Below are positions 9,487 to 18,190 of a stretch of 38,090 nucleotides of DNA, one piece after another. The notes below the pieces were generated by a model. That model made no database searches and had not been told where the DNA came from. It worked only from the letters and a program-made list of their open reading frames with translations. Positions within the stretch are counted from its first letter, which is position 1; every line of letters begins with the position of its first letter. The stretch is from CAYUMU01 sp964445985 (GTDB taxonomy: Bacteria > Planctomycetota > Planctomycetia > Pirellulales > S012-138): contig CAYUMU010000069.1 of assembly GCA_964445985.1 (NCBI GenBank), forward strand, positions 1 to 38,090. Reading direction: 5' to 3'. Made by a program: the position numbers and the translations under genes.

Positions 9487-10902
9487 TTAAGGAGTCACGT
9501 GAATCACCACTCGGCGATAGCGAGTGAGGGGCGGCTCTCCGTGGTCGGTCACCTCAAGAACCCAGTGTTCGCTGCCCCCGGCCCGATTGGGAGCTTTCCA
9601 AGTAATTTCGGAGCTTCCGAACGACTCGAAATCTAAGTGCAGGCCGCCCGATCCGGCTTCACGATAGGGCCACCAGCCTGTATTCCACCGGTCTCCATCG
9701 GGGTCTTCAACCTTGAAAGACAGCTGAACGCGCTTGCCAGGGTTGACCGTGATCTCAAAGACTTCATGGTCGGCCACATTGGGAAGGGTGACCCGTGGCG
9801 GATGATTGGCCTCCGCCGGCGGGCGAACACTCCAATCCATACGAGCCGCAAAGTCATTTTGAAAAGCCGGCCGCCATCGCCATACGGCCACCCGCGCGTC
9901 GGTAACGTCTTCCACCGTATCGGCCGCGTCGCGGTAAACGCCGCCCGAATCCTTCTGAAACCGCCCGCCCCAACTTCCCCACGCGGGATGCGCCGCATCA
10001 CTCAAACCGGTCGGAAGGAAATAAAACCAACTCGGCGTATCGCCTTCTTTGAGCGTGCTGTGAGGGTTGGGAGCTGTCCAGGTTTGCAAGGGATACAGTG
10101 CGCCCAGCGGACCGTGATTCTGTTGGATGTGCTGCTGAATCCATTTCTTGGAGGTCAGCGACTCATCGCCCCCTAAATACATCCCGCGGAAGGTAGCGAG
10201 GCGCTTGTCCTTACCAGCCGGCGCTTGGGCCAGGATATAAAACAGACCGGGAAATTCTTCCTGAATCCACGAGGCCAGGCCGTCTTGATCCGCGATGTCG
10301 TAAATGCGGGTCTGCTCGGCAAATTGCCGCAGGCCCTCTTTGCCACGATCGGCGCGAATTCGCCACAAGGCCTGGGCCAGATCGGTTTGGCCCCCCCAAA
10401 TGCTAATGTTCAGCGGGCGGGCGGGAGTCATTTTTGCCGTGCGGTCCGCGGCCGCGATGATCGCCCGCGAGCCATCGGTGTCGTGCCCCTCGCCGATGGC
10501 GTTGCGTCCCCGTTCGTGGTTGCCCGAATGAACCCGACTCAGCAAATTGGCCGCGGTCGGGTAACCGGAGGCATGCTGAGTCAGGTTGTCGCGCACTTTG
10601 CCGTAAGCGGCGATCTTCTCGCGAATAAGGTCAAGCCGGGTGACTTTTTCCTTGAGCTCGCCGGGCGTGCCCGAGGCCGAGGCGACGAAGCCCTCAATCT
10701 CAAATTCGTTGGAGTACAGGAGCAATCGCACCAGCGACTGGGTGTCGTCGGGGTCGCCGCCAATATCGGTGAGCACCAGCAGCCGAGGCCGCGTTTCCGC
10801 CTCCGCCGCCCAGCCAGGCGAAGCGGAGCAGGCAAACGCCGCAGCCGCCACCAACACCACACCCCATCGAACCGCCCAGGTCGCCGCCCGTTTCCCCTTC
10901 AT
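9487..10902 (-). CDS. Secreted DUF1593 / Sde182-like nucleoside hydrolase-fold protein
   Basis: A 471-residue exported protein. It has a signal peptide with cleavage near GWAAEAE, then a nucleoside hydrolase-like domain (about residues 36-300) opening with LLVLTDIGGDPDDTQSLVRL, which corresponds to the calcium-binding DxGxDD loop of nucleoside hydrolases. A C-terminal beta-sandwich (about 365-471) matches the Sde182 C-terminal type. Relatives are annotated as cellulose-binding Sde182-like proteins, and their reaction is not established. The residues ANHPPRV and EDPDGDRW mark the start of the second domain. A very G-rich ribosome site lies immediately before the ATG. Its role in polysaccharide handling is inference from the family name only. 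Confidence 0.85.
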   Translation of the reverse strand: MKGKRAATWAVRWGVVLVAAAAFACSASPGWAAEAETRPRLLVLTDIGGDPDDTQSLVRLLLYSNEFEIEGFVASASGTPGELKEKVTRLDLIREKIAAYGKVRDNLTQHASGYPTAANLLSRVHSGNHERGRNAIGEGHDTDGSRAIIAAADRTAKMTPARPLNISIWGGQTDLAQALWRIRADRGKEGLRQFAEQTRIYDIADQDGLASWIQEEFPGLFYILAQAPAGKDKRLATFRGMYLGGDESLTSKKWIQQHIQQNHGPLGALYPLQTWTAPNPHSTLKEGDTPSWFYFLPTGLSDAAHPAWGSWGGRFQKDSGGVYRDAADTVEDVTDARVAVWRWRPAFQNDFAARMDWSVRPPAEANHPPRVTLPNVADHEVFEITVNPGKRVQLSFKVEDPDGDRWNTGWWPYREAGSGGLHLDFESFGSSEITWKAPNRAGGSEHWVLEVTDHGEPPLTRYRRVVIHVTP

Positions 10903-10953
10903 CGGCCCCCCCTCCCAATGGATGGATTGGATGTCCTTCGTCCGCTCAGAAAT

Positions 10954-11160
10954 TCACGCACGCTTCGGATGTAACTTTTTAATTTGAAAGTGCTTGCGGG
11001 TTTTGACTGCGTCTGCCGTCAATTGCTTAGGTAACGGATCGGCGCGAAACGTCAATTCTTCTTGGTTGACCCTGCTCCGAATGAGGGGCCATGGGTCGCC
11101 AGAATTGCCGTCCCACAAGCATTTACAATTGCGAATGGGTTGACAGGTCTGGTACGCTAG
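10954..11160 (-). pseudogene. Possible coding remnant without a start codon
   Basis: The 322-bp stretch between the Sde182-like gene and the small orphan gene contains a minus-strand open frame of 68 codons, closed upstream by TAG (11161-11163) and ending in TGA at 10954. It includes CKCLWDGNSGDPWPLIRSRV, EELTFRADPLPKQLTADAV and a basic tail. Composition looks protein-like and codon use is unremarkable, yet there is no ATG or GTG, only an internal TTG. The frame continues upstream past the TAG for a short way. I do not recognise the family. It may be a decayed gene or chance. Confidence 0.3.
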
Positions 11161-11163
11161 CTA

Positions 11164-11196
11164 CCAGGTTGAAATGCAATCCAGTTGAAAGGCAAT
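11164..11196. repeat. Imperfect 16/17-bp tandem duplication
   Basis: CCAGGTTGAAATGCAAT is followed directly by CCAGTTGAAAGGCAAT, two copies differing by one gap and one substitution. It lies upstream of the possible coding remnant (minus strand). It is probably a replication-slippage duplication. Confidence 0.5.
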
Positions 11197-11224
11197 ACAG
11201 CCTGACAACGTGTTGAGTTTAACG

Positions 11225-11545
11225 CTACTCGACTTCAAACCCGTGCGGTTGGTCGGGGGTCTTGCTCACGATTCGTTGCCAGCGATGCAGATAAGATTCA
11301 CCATGTTCCTTCACCAGGCGGTTGTGTTGTTCGGCCACTCGTGCCAGTACTCCTGGCCACCAAACCTGATCCAAGTGTTCCAGCCGACGAGTACGTTCTT
11401 CCGCGGAGATACCAGGTTCTTCGGGATCCATGGCTCCATGATCGAACTTCATTTGACGCCATTGGTCGTCGGTATGCGGCACATAGCCGGCGCTGTCTTG
11501 GGGAAAACCTTCCGCGTGTTCTCCAAGTTGCGATTTGTGAAACAT
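11225..11545 (-). CDS. Small orphan protein, unknown function
   Basis: A 106-residue hydrophilic protein with no signal peptide or membrane segment. The start at 11545 is decided by an AGAGGA ribosome site nine bases upstream, although the open frame continues further. The sequence is rich in Trp, His and Glu (DQWRQMKFDHGAMDPEEPG, then LDQVWWPGVLARVAEQHNRL) and looks helical in its second half. I do not recognise a family. It is divergent from the DUF1549/1553 operon, with 163 bp between the two start codons, so that region must hold promoters for both directions, but I see no clear boxes. Confidence 0.65.
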   Translation of the reverse strand: MFHKSQLGEHAEGFPQDSAGYVPHTDDQWRQMKFDHGAMDPEEPGISAEERTRRLEHLDQVWWPGVLARVAEQHNRLVKEHGESYLHRWQRIVSKTPDQPHGFEVE

Positions 11546-11708
11546 GAATTCGGTTCCTCTGGGGTGTGAACGCGTGTTTTGAGTTGCCGCCCTCGATTCT
11601 AACCGACCAGAGCGCGCGATGAAGCCAGATGATTGCAGTTTGATGTCTGCCTGCCCTCCCGCCTTGGCGCGCCCAACAACCTCCCTCCCTGTTTGACTCG
11701 CCCAGTTT

Positions 11709-14195
11709 ATGAACGGATTTGAAAACAACCAGCCAGACGTTGAACGCCGCCGCCCACGGCCGGGGGGCCGATCGAGCTTTCTCCTCGGGTCCACCGCCGT
11801 GGCAGCCATCGCCCTGGGGTTGGCCCCTGGCGTAGGCGGCGCCGCCGAGTGGATGGTGCAGCCCCAAGCCGTGGTGCTGACCAGCCCCGAGGCTTCGCAG
11901 CAACTGGTGGTCGAAGAGCCCGCGGGCGATCGTTTGCGAGACCGCACCCGCCTTGCCACCTATTCGTTTGAACCCTCCGGCATTGCCACGGTCGATTCTC
12001 GCGGCGTGATTCGCCCCATCGCCGACGGCAAGACCCAGTTGGTCGTGAATCTGGAAGGCCAGCAGCAGAAGGTGCCGGTCGAGGTGCGAGGGTTCGCGAA
12101 CCCACAGCCGGTTTCTTTTCGCAACGAAATGATCCCCCTGCTCACCAAGGCCAGTTGCAACTCCGGCGGCTGCCACGGCAAGGCCGAAGGCCAGAACGGC
12201 TTCAAGCTCAGCATCTTCGGCTTCGATACGCTCAGCGATTATCAAGCCATTGTGCTGGAGGGCCGGGGCCGCCGCGTTTCGTTGGCCAGCCCCGAACAGA
12301 GCCTGATCTATTTGAAGGGGGCTGCCCGCGTGCCGCATGGCGGCGGGCAAAAGATCGAGCCCGGCAGTTATCGCGACCAACGATTGCTGCGGTGGATTCG
12401 CGAGGGCGCAAGGTTTACCTCTTCGGCCGACGAAAACGGCCGGATCGTGGGGATTGAGATCGAACCCAAGCAGCAAGTGCTGCTCGCGGGCGAGTCGCAC
12501 CAACTGCGGGTCACCGCCATCGACGCCGCCGGCGAACGATACTGCGTGACCACCGAAGCCGAGTACGAATCGAACGCCGAGTCGATTGCGTCGGTCGATA
12601 ACGCCGGCCTCATCCAAGCCAGCGACATTCCCGGCGAAGCGGCCATTCTGGTGCGTTACCTGGGGCACGTGGCCGTGTGCCGAGTCACGCTCCCCCGGCC
12701 CGGCGTGGAGTTTGCCCGTCCGGCAGAAAACAATTTCATCGACGGCCTGGCCTGGAACAAACTGCAGCGGCTAGGCATTGAGCCCAGCGATCTGGCCAGT
12801 GACGCGGCGTTTCTCCGCCGTGTGTATTTGGACACGATCGGCACGTTGCCGACCGCGAACGAAGCACGGGCGTTCCTGGCCGACGCCTCCCCCCACAAGC
12901 GGGCGCGCGTGGTCGATGAGCTGCTGGCACGGAGCGAATACACCGATTATTGGACCTTGCGCTGGCTCGACATTCTGAGGGCCGACCAGTCGGCAATTGC
13001 CCCCGAGGGCGCCGTGGCCATGCAGCGCTGGCTGCGAAAGCACTTTGCCGAAAACCGCCCTTACGACCAATTGGCGACCGAGTTGCTCACCGCCCAAGGC
13101 AATGCCACGGCCGAAGGCCCCGCGGCTTTTTACAAGGTGCTCAACAAGCCCAACGACGCGGCCAGCTCGATCAGCCAGCTGTTGCTCGGCGTTCGCATCG
13201 AGTGCGCCGAATGTCACCATCACCCCTCGGAACGCTGGAGCCAAGAAGATTACGCCGGCCTGGCGGGCTTCTTCACCGGCCTCACCCTCAAGAAGCTGCC
13301 TGGTGGCGGCCAGGCCGTGGTGTCGCTGGGCGGAAAAGATCTGCCGCACCCGCGCACCGGCGAGCCTGTTGCCGCTCGGGCCCTGGGCGCCGAGCCGGCC
13401 GATTTTTCGAATACGGCCGACCGGCGGCGGCGATTGGCCGAATGGATGGTCCAGAAGGATAACCCGTTCTTTGCCAAGGCGATCGCCAACCGCATCTGGT
13501 CGCATTACTTTGGGCGAGGATTGATCGAGCCCATTGATGATATTCGGGATACCAATCCGGCCAGCAACGAGCCGCTGATGGACGCGCTCTCCGCCCACAT
13601 GCGCGAGGTCAAGTACGACCTGCGGGCTTTCACGCGCACCCTGCTCAACTCGCGCGTGTACCAGCTAAGCTCAGCCGCCAAGCCATCCAATCAGAGCGAC
13701 TTGCAGAATTTTTCGCACGCGGTTTACAAGGCCCTGCCGGCAGAAGTGTTGCTCGACGCCGTCTGTCAAACCACCGGCGTGGGCGAGAAGTTCAATGGTT
13801 GGCCCGACGGTTACCGCGCGATCGAAATCTGGGACAATCGCATGCCGTCGTACTTTTTCACCATTTTTGGGCGTCCGGCCCGCACCACCGTTTGCGAGTG
13901 CGAGCGGAGCAACGAGCCCAGCATTGCCCAAGCGTTGCACCTGCTGAATGCCCCCGAGATTTCCAGCAAGTTGAGCCATCGCCACGGGCGAGTCCGAACG
14001 CTGGCCGATTCGGACTTACCGCCCGCCGCGATCATCGAAGAACTGTATCTCACAAGCCTGGCGCGTTGGCCTTCCGAAGTGGAGCGGGCCTTGATGTTGC
14101 AAGCGTTTGAAAGTTATGGCGACGATCGCCGCGCGGCGGTGGAAGATGTGCTTTGGGCTCTGCTCAATAGCAAAGAATTCATTTTTAATCACTAA
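11709..14195 (+). CDS. DUF1549/DUF1553 (PSCyt/PSD) secreted cytochrome-like protein
   Basis: A typical planctomycete exported protein of 828 residues. In order: basic N-terminus with hydrophobic signal (AVAAIALGLAPGVGGA); a Big-2-like immunoglobulin domain (about 50-127); a cytochrome-like domain with C150-NSGG-C155-H156 (a CX4CH motif) and GQNGFKLSIFGFD; a second Ig-like domain (about 245-325); DUF1549 (about 340-540) with a true CxxCH at C499-A-E-C502-H503; and DUF1553 (about 570-810) with NPFFAKAIANRIWSHYFGRG. The family is thought to bind heme c and occurs beside DUF1501 genes in planctomycetes. Substrate and electron partner are unknown. The gene is the first of the plus-strand operon, 64 bp before DUF1501. 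No good ribosome site precedes the ATG. Confidence 0.9.
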   Translation: MNGFENNQPDVERRRPRPGGRSSFLLGSTAVAAIALGLAPGVGGAAEWMVQPQAVVLTSPEASQQLVVEEPAGDRLRDRTRLATYSFEPSGIATVDSRGVIRPIADGKTQLVVNLEGQQQKVPVEVRGFANPQPVSFRNEMIPLLTKASCNSGGCHGKAEGQNGFKLSIFGFDTLSDYQAIVLEGRGRRVSLASPEQSLIYLKGAARVPHGGGQKIEPGSYRDQRLLRWIREGARFTSSADENGRIVGIEIEPKQQVLLAGESHQLRVTAIDAAGERYCVTTEAEYESNAESIASVDNAGLIQASDIPGEAAILVRYLGHVAVCRVTLPRPGVEFARPAENNFIDGLAWNKLQRLGIEPSDLASDAAFLRRVYLDTIGTLPTANEARAFLADASPHKRARVVDELLARSEYTDYWTLRWLDILRADQSAIAPEGAVAMQRWLRKHFAENRPYDQLATELLTAQGNATAEGPAAFYKVLNKPNDAASSISQLLLGVRIECAECHHHPSERWSQEDYAGLAGFFTGLTLKKLPGGGQAVVSLGGKDLPHPRTGEPVAARALGAEPADFSNTADRRRRLAEWMVQKDNPFFAKAIANRIWSHYFGRGLIEPIDDIRDTNPASNEPLMDALSAHMREVKYDLRAFTRTLLNSRVYQLSSAAKPSNQSDLQNFSHAVYKALPAEVLLDAVCQTTGVGEKFNGWPDGYRAIEIWDNRMPSYFFTIFGRPARTTVCECERSNEPSIAQALHLLNAPEISSKLSHRHGRVRTLADSDLPPAAIIEELYLTSLARWPSEVERALMLQAFESYGDDRRAAVEDVLWALLNSKEFIFNH

Positions 14196-14259
14196 TTCAG
14201 TCGAGTGTTGGCCCCCCGGGGCCGAGCCTGCGAGAAGCACGAACACATAGGATGACATC

Positions 14260-15603
14260 ATGTTCAAGTATTCCTTAGGCAAACAAAAATCGACCAACTG
14301 CGATGGCATGTCGCGCCGTCACGCCTTGCGCCTGGGCGCCACCGGCCTGATCGGCGGACTAACGCTGCCCCGGTTGCTGGAACTAGAGGTCAAAGCCGCG
14401 GCCCCGCAAACGGCCAAGGCCAAGAGCTGCATTTTCATCTTCTTGGAAGGCGGCCCTCCGCACCAAGATATGTGGGACCCCAAGCCCGAGGCCCCGCCCG
14501 AAATCCGAGGGCCGTTCGGCACGATTCCCACCAGCGTGCCCGGCACCTTCGTGACCGACCAGTTGCCGCTCTCGGCCAAAATTGCCCACAAGTATGCGAT
14601 CGTGCGTAGCCATAGCCACCGGATCAATGGGCACTCCACCGGCTATCATTACGTAATGACCGGGCGCAAGCCCAACTTTGCCGACGGTGATAATCCCATT
14701 CCCAACAACGAGCTGTACCCATCGCTGGGTTCGGTGGCGGCCCGCGAGTTGGGTCCGCGCAGCGCGCTTCCGCCGTACATCAATTTGCCCCATCCCATGC
14801 AAGCGGGTGGGCCAGGGTTCTACGGGGCGGAATTCGCGCCGTTTGTGATCGAGGCCGATCCCACGCAGCCCGACTTTGAAGTCAAGGATCTCCAGCCGGC
14901 CGGCAAGCTCTCGTCCAACCGGTTGGAGATGCGGAAACGTTTGCTTTCAGGCATCGATCAACTGGAACGCGAGCGCAACCTGGGCCGCGCCGGCGAAATG
15001 TCGACGTACTACCAGAAAGCCTACGACCTGATTACCTCGACCGAGGCCAAGCGGGCGTTCGACATCCACTCCGAGCCCGACGCGGTGCGCGATGCTTACG
15101 GTCGCACCCAACTGGGGCAATGCACGTTGCTCGCTCGGCGGCTCGTCGAGTCGGGCTGCCGCTTCGTGGGCGTGGATGCCCCCGGTTGGGACGTCCACTT
15201 CAACTGCTTCCCCAGCTTGCAGACCGACCTCATTCCTTACGCCGATCGCGCATTCAGCGCGTTGGTCAACGACTTGGAAGAACGCGGCCTGCTCGACGAA
15301 ACGCTGGTGATCATGATGGGCGAGATGGGCCGCACGCCGCGCGTGAACGCCCAGGCAGGCCGCGACCACTGGTCGATGGCCCAAACCATCATCTTTGCTG
15401 GCGGCGGCACGCCCCCCGGGATTGTCATCGGCGCCACCGACAAGCAAGCGGCCGCTCCCACCACCGAACCGATCGAAGTCAACGACTTCCTGCGAACCGT
15501 GTCGCGGTTGATGGGCATCGACGCCGATCGCACCTACCTGAGCCCCCTCGGCAGGCCCGTGCCGATTGTCGATGGCGGCAAGGTGATTAGCGAATTGGTG
15601 TGA
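14260..15603 (+). CDS. DUF1501 exported protein
   Basis: A 447-residue protein of the DUF1501 family, which has an alkaline phosphatase/sulfatase-like fold. The N-terminus carries a twin-arginine-like signal (MSRRHALRLGATGLIGGL), usual for the family and pointing to folded export. Conserved parts include FIFLEGGPPHQDMWDPKP, RSHSHRINGHSTGYH and VIMMGEMGRTPR, and the pattern of His/Asp residues suggests a metal site. AGGA seven bases before the ATG supports the start. DUF1501 genes regularly follow DUF1549/DUF1553 genes, so the two products probably act together on the cell surface or in the periplasm. The reaction is unknown. Confidence 0.9.
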   Translation: MFKYSLGKQKSTNCDGMSRRHALRLGATGLIGGLTLPRLLELEVKAAAPQTAKAKSCIFIFLEGGPPHQDMWDPKPEAPPEIRGPFGTIPTSVPGTFVTDQLPLSAKIAHKYAIVRSHSHRINGHSTGYHYVMTGRKPNFADGDNPIPNNELYPSLGSVAARELGPRSALPPYINLPHPMQAGGPGFYGAEFAPFVIEADPTQPDFEVKDLQPAGKLSSNRLEMRKRLLSGIDQLERERNLGRAGEMSTYYQKAYDLITSTEAKRAFDIHSEPDAVRDAYGRTQLGQCTLLARRLVESGCRFVGVDAPGWDVHFNCFPSLQTDLIPYADRAFSALVNDLEERGLLDETLVIMMGEMGRTPRVNAQAGRDHWSMAQTIIFAGGGTPPGIVIGATDKQAAAPTTEPIEVNDFLRTVSRLMGIDADRTYLSPLGRPVPIVDGGKVISELV

Positions 15604-15677
15604 GCCCCCCACCCAGCGGTGGTTGCCGCGAAATTGACTATGTCGAACCTAGAATCCGAAGTGCTGGGTTGAGAACC

Positions 15678-18041
15678 ATGAATGCCGCCGTGCCCTCGCG
15701 AGCTTTGCTGATCGCCGCCGCCATGTTGGTGCTGGGCTCTCCTGCAGCCAAAGCTCAACTTCCACCAGTAATGGGCTACATGTACCCGCCGGGTGGCCAG
15801 GCGGGGCAAACGCTGGAGGTAACCCTGGGCGGCTACGATTGGACGCCCGACATGGAAGTCGTGATGCACGATCCGCGCATCAAGCTGGAAATCACGGGTT
15901 CTCCGGGACCGGTGATTGTGCCGGAGCCTCCCTTTTGGTTCGGAGCCAAGGCGCGGCGTGGGCCGTTTTTGCTGCCGCGCCACTTTCCTGCCCGCCTGAC
16001 GATTCCCGCCGAGGTTCCGCCCGGCATATACCGCTACCAGGTGGCCAACGCCAACGGGGCTTCGGCCAGCGGTAAATTCGTGGTCAGCGACTTGTCGGGT
16101 ACGGTGGAAGTGGACGATCGCCAATCGCCCCAGCCGCTCTCCAGTTTGCCTGCCGCCGTCTCCGGCCGCATCAAGCTGATTGAAGAGGTCGACCGCTACG
16201 AATTCACGGCCGAAAAAACAGGCCCCGTCACCTGCGACGTGCTGGCCGAATCCATCGGCTCCGACCTCAGCGCCATCTTGGAAATCCGCGATTCCCAAGG
16301 CCAAATGATTGCCGACGCGGCCGATACCGCCGGCAGCGATACCCACTTGACCTTCGCAGCCCAGGCCGGTCAGCGCTATACCGTGAGCATTTATGACGTG
16401 GACTTCCGCGGCGACCGCTCGCTGACCTACCGCCTGCAAGTTGCGGCCGCTCCCCGCGTGGTGGCGGCAGTTCCCGCCGTGGGGCAGCGCGGCGCCACGC
16501 AAGCCATGCAGTTCGTGGGCTACGGCGTCGCCACGGGCAAAGCACAACTGGAAACCGTGACGCGGGAGGTTTCGTTCCCGACCGACCCCAAACAGATAAC
16601 CCTGGCTTATCGCCTGGAAACGCCGTTCGGCGTGGCCGCGGCTTTCGAGATCCCCCTCAGCGATTCCCCGCAGTTGCCGTCCTCTTCCATAGAAGGCCAG
16701 GCCCCTGTGCCCCTCACCGCGGCGGTGGAAGCAACCGGCGTGCTCCGCGAGCGCCATGCCGAAGCCGTATATCATCTGTCGGGCAAGAAGGGCGAGATGT
16801 GGAACTTCGAAGTTCAATCGGCCCGGCTTGGTTCCAACCTGGACATGGCCCTGGCGATTCGCAATGCGGAAGGGGCCGAAGTTGCCCGCGCCGACGACCT
16901 GACCGACTCCATCGACGCGGTGCTCGATTTCACGGTTCCCGCCGACGGCAACTACACCTTGAGCGTGGTTGATCTCTCCGGAAACAGCGGCGCCCCGGCG
17001 GCCGTTTACCATTTGCGAATGGCCCCCGGCCGTCCCAGCTTCACCCTGATCGCGCCAGAGATGTTGTCGGCGCCGCTCGGCGGTTCAGGCCGGATAGCGC
17101 TCAAGGCCACGCGATCCCCTGGTTTCAAAGATCCCATCGCCATCACTCTGGATGGGTTGCCGCCGGGTGTCAGCGTGCCCGAGGGGCTGGTCATTCCCGT
17201 GGGCAAAGTGGCCCTGAACATTGATCTGACCGTGGCCGCCGACGCGAAAGCCGCCGCCGGTTTTGTCACCATCCAGGGCGAAGTGAAACAAGAAGACCAA
17301 ACGATCTCTTCCGCTTCGTCACGCCTGTTGCTGGCAACCACCATCGTGCCGCCGTTCTCGCTCGACGCCGAAGGCAAAGACGACGTCACCAAGTGGCCGC
17401 GTGGCACGACCTTCCCCGGCCCCGTGCTGATCGAACGCAACGAAGGGTTCACCGCCGATATCGTGCTGGAAATGAGTGCCAGGCAAGGCCGGCACCGCAT
17501 GGGCATTACCGGTCCGGAGATCACGGTGCCCAACGGGGTCACGCGGGTAATCTACCCGGTCTATCTGCCGGAGTGGCTGGAAACAACCCGCACTTCGCGA
17601 ATGATTGTCAATGGTCTGGCCAAGGTTGCCGATCCCCAGGGCAATATCCGCTACTCCCTGAACAAGCAGAAATCGCGAATGGGCTTCCTTCCCACGGGGG
17701 CTCTGCTCAAACTGGCGGCCGATTTTCCAGAAATGACCGTGTCGCCCGGGCAAACATGGAGGGCGCCGCTCTCCATCAGCCGATCCGACAAGCTCAAGGA
17801 AAGCTTGCACCTGGAACTGGTCCGCACCGAGGGCGTGGAACTGCCGGTCACCGGCCCAGCCATGGACCTGGATGCCCGCCAAACGCAGGCCGAGTTCCCT
17901 CTGATCATCGACGCCCAGGCCCAGCCTGGCGCCGAGTACCCGGTCACCATTCGGGCCACGGCCGTTCAACCAGGCAATCTGCCGGTGATCTCCGAAACCA
18001 CGGTGCTGTTGATCGTTCCCAACGCCCAGGCAAGCAAGTAA
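15678..18041 (+). CDS. Secreted protein with two pre-peptidase C-terminal (PPC) domains
   Basis: From the ATG at 15678 the product has 787 residues. It begins with a signal peptide ending ...SPAAKAQ. An IPT/TIG-like N-terminal region follows (YPPGGQAGQTLEVTLGGYDW). Two PPC-type beta-sandwich domains come next: one around VDRYEFTAEKTGPVTCDV to YTVSIYDVDF, and another around AVYHLSGKKGEMWNFEV to YTLSVVDLSG. The C-terminal half is further all-beta, Ig-like sequence. No catalytic motif is visible. An in-frame start at 15600 exists but would place 26 non-signal residues first and overlap DUF1501. It is the third gene of the DUF1549/1553 - DUF1501 operon, a common planctomycete arrangement, and is presumably a binding partner of those products. 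Confidence 0.85.
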   Translation: MNAAVPSRALLIAAAMLVLGSPAAKAQLPPVMGYMYPPGGQAGQTLEVTLGGYDWTPDMEVVMHDPRIKLEITGSPGPVIVPEPPFWFGAKARRGPFLLPRHFPARLTIPAEVPPGIYRYQVANANGASASGKFVVSDLSGTVEVDDRQSPQPLSSLPAAVSGRIKLIEEVDRYEFTAEKTGPVTCDVLAESIGSDLSAILEIRDSQGQMIADAADTAGSDTHLTFAAQAGQRYTVSIYDVDFRGDRSLTYRLQVAAAPRVVAAVPAVGQRGATQAMQFVGYGVATGKAQLETVTREVSFPTDPKQITLAYRLETPFGVAAAFEIPLSDSPQLPSSSIEGQAPVPLTAAVEATGVLRERHAEAVYHLSGKKGEMWNFEVQSARLGSNLDMALAIRNAEGAEVARADDLTDSIDAVLDFTVPADGNYTLSVVDLSGNSGAPAAVYHLRMAPGRPSFTLIAPEMLSAPLGGSGRIALKATRSPGFKDPIAITLDGLPPGVSVPEGLVIPVGKVALNIDLTVAADAKAAAGFVTIQGEVKQEDQTISSASSRLLLATTIVPPFSLDAEGKDDVTKWPRGTTFPGPVLIERNEGFTADIVLEMSARQGRHRMGITGPEITVPNGVTRVIYPVYLPEWLETTRTSRMIVNGLAKVADPQGNIRYSLNKQKSRMGFLPTGALLKLAADFPEMTVSPGQTWRAPLSISRSDKLKESLHLELVRTEGVELPVTGPAMDLDARQTQAEFPLIIDAQAQPGAEYPVTIRATAVQPGNLPVISETTVLLIVPNAQASK

Positions 18042-18190
18042 CGCCCTCGGCCAGCGCCGTCCCGAGTCGGCTAGGGATTCAATCTCTGCCCGATAGTGGC
18101 TCGGCCTGCCATCGTTTATGATGGGTTCCGTCGTGAGAAAAAGAGGGGCGCTTGTCGCCGCGCCCGTATTCCAACCTGAGAGAAGATCGT

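Noticed and set aside
11225..11959. A long 244-codon minus-strand frame covering the small orphan gene and running into the DUF1549 gene
   Set aside because: Only the last 106 codons have a ribosome site and protein-like sequence; the upstream part is the antisense of the DUF1549 signal peptide region.
15534..17012. A 492-codon minus-strand frame opposite the PPC gene
   Set aside because: It is a GC-rich antisense shadow: His/Arg/Gly-rich, no family features, while the plus-strand frame has a signal peptide and PPC domains.
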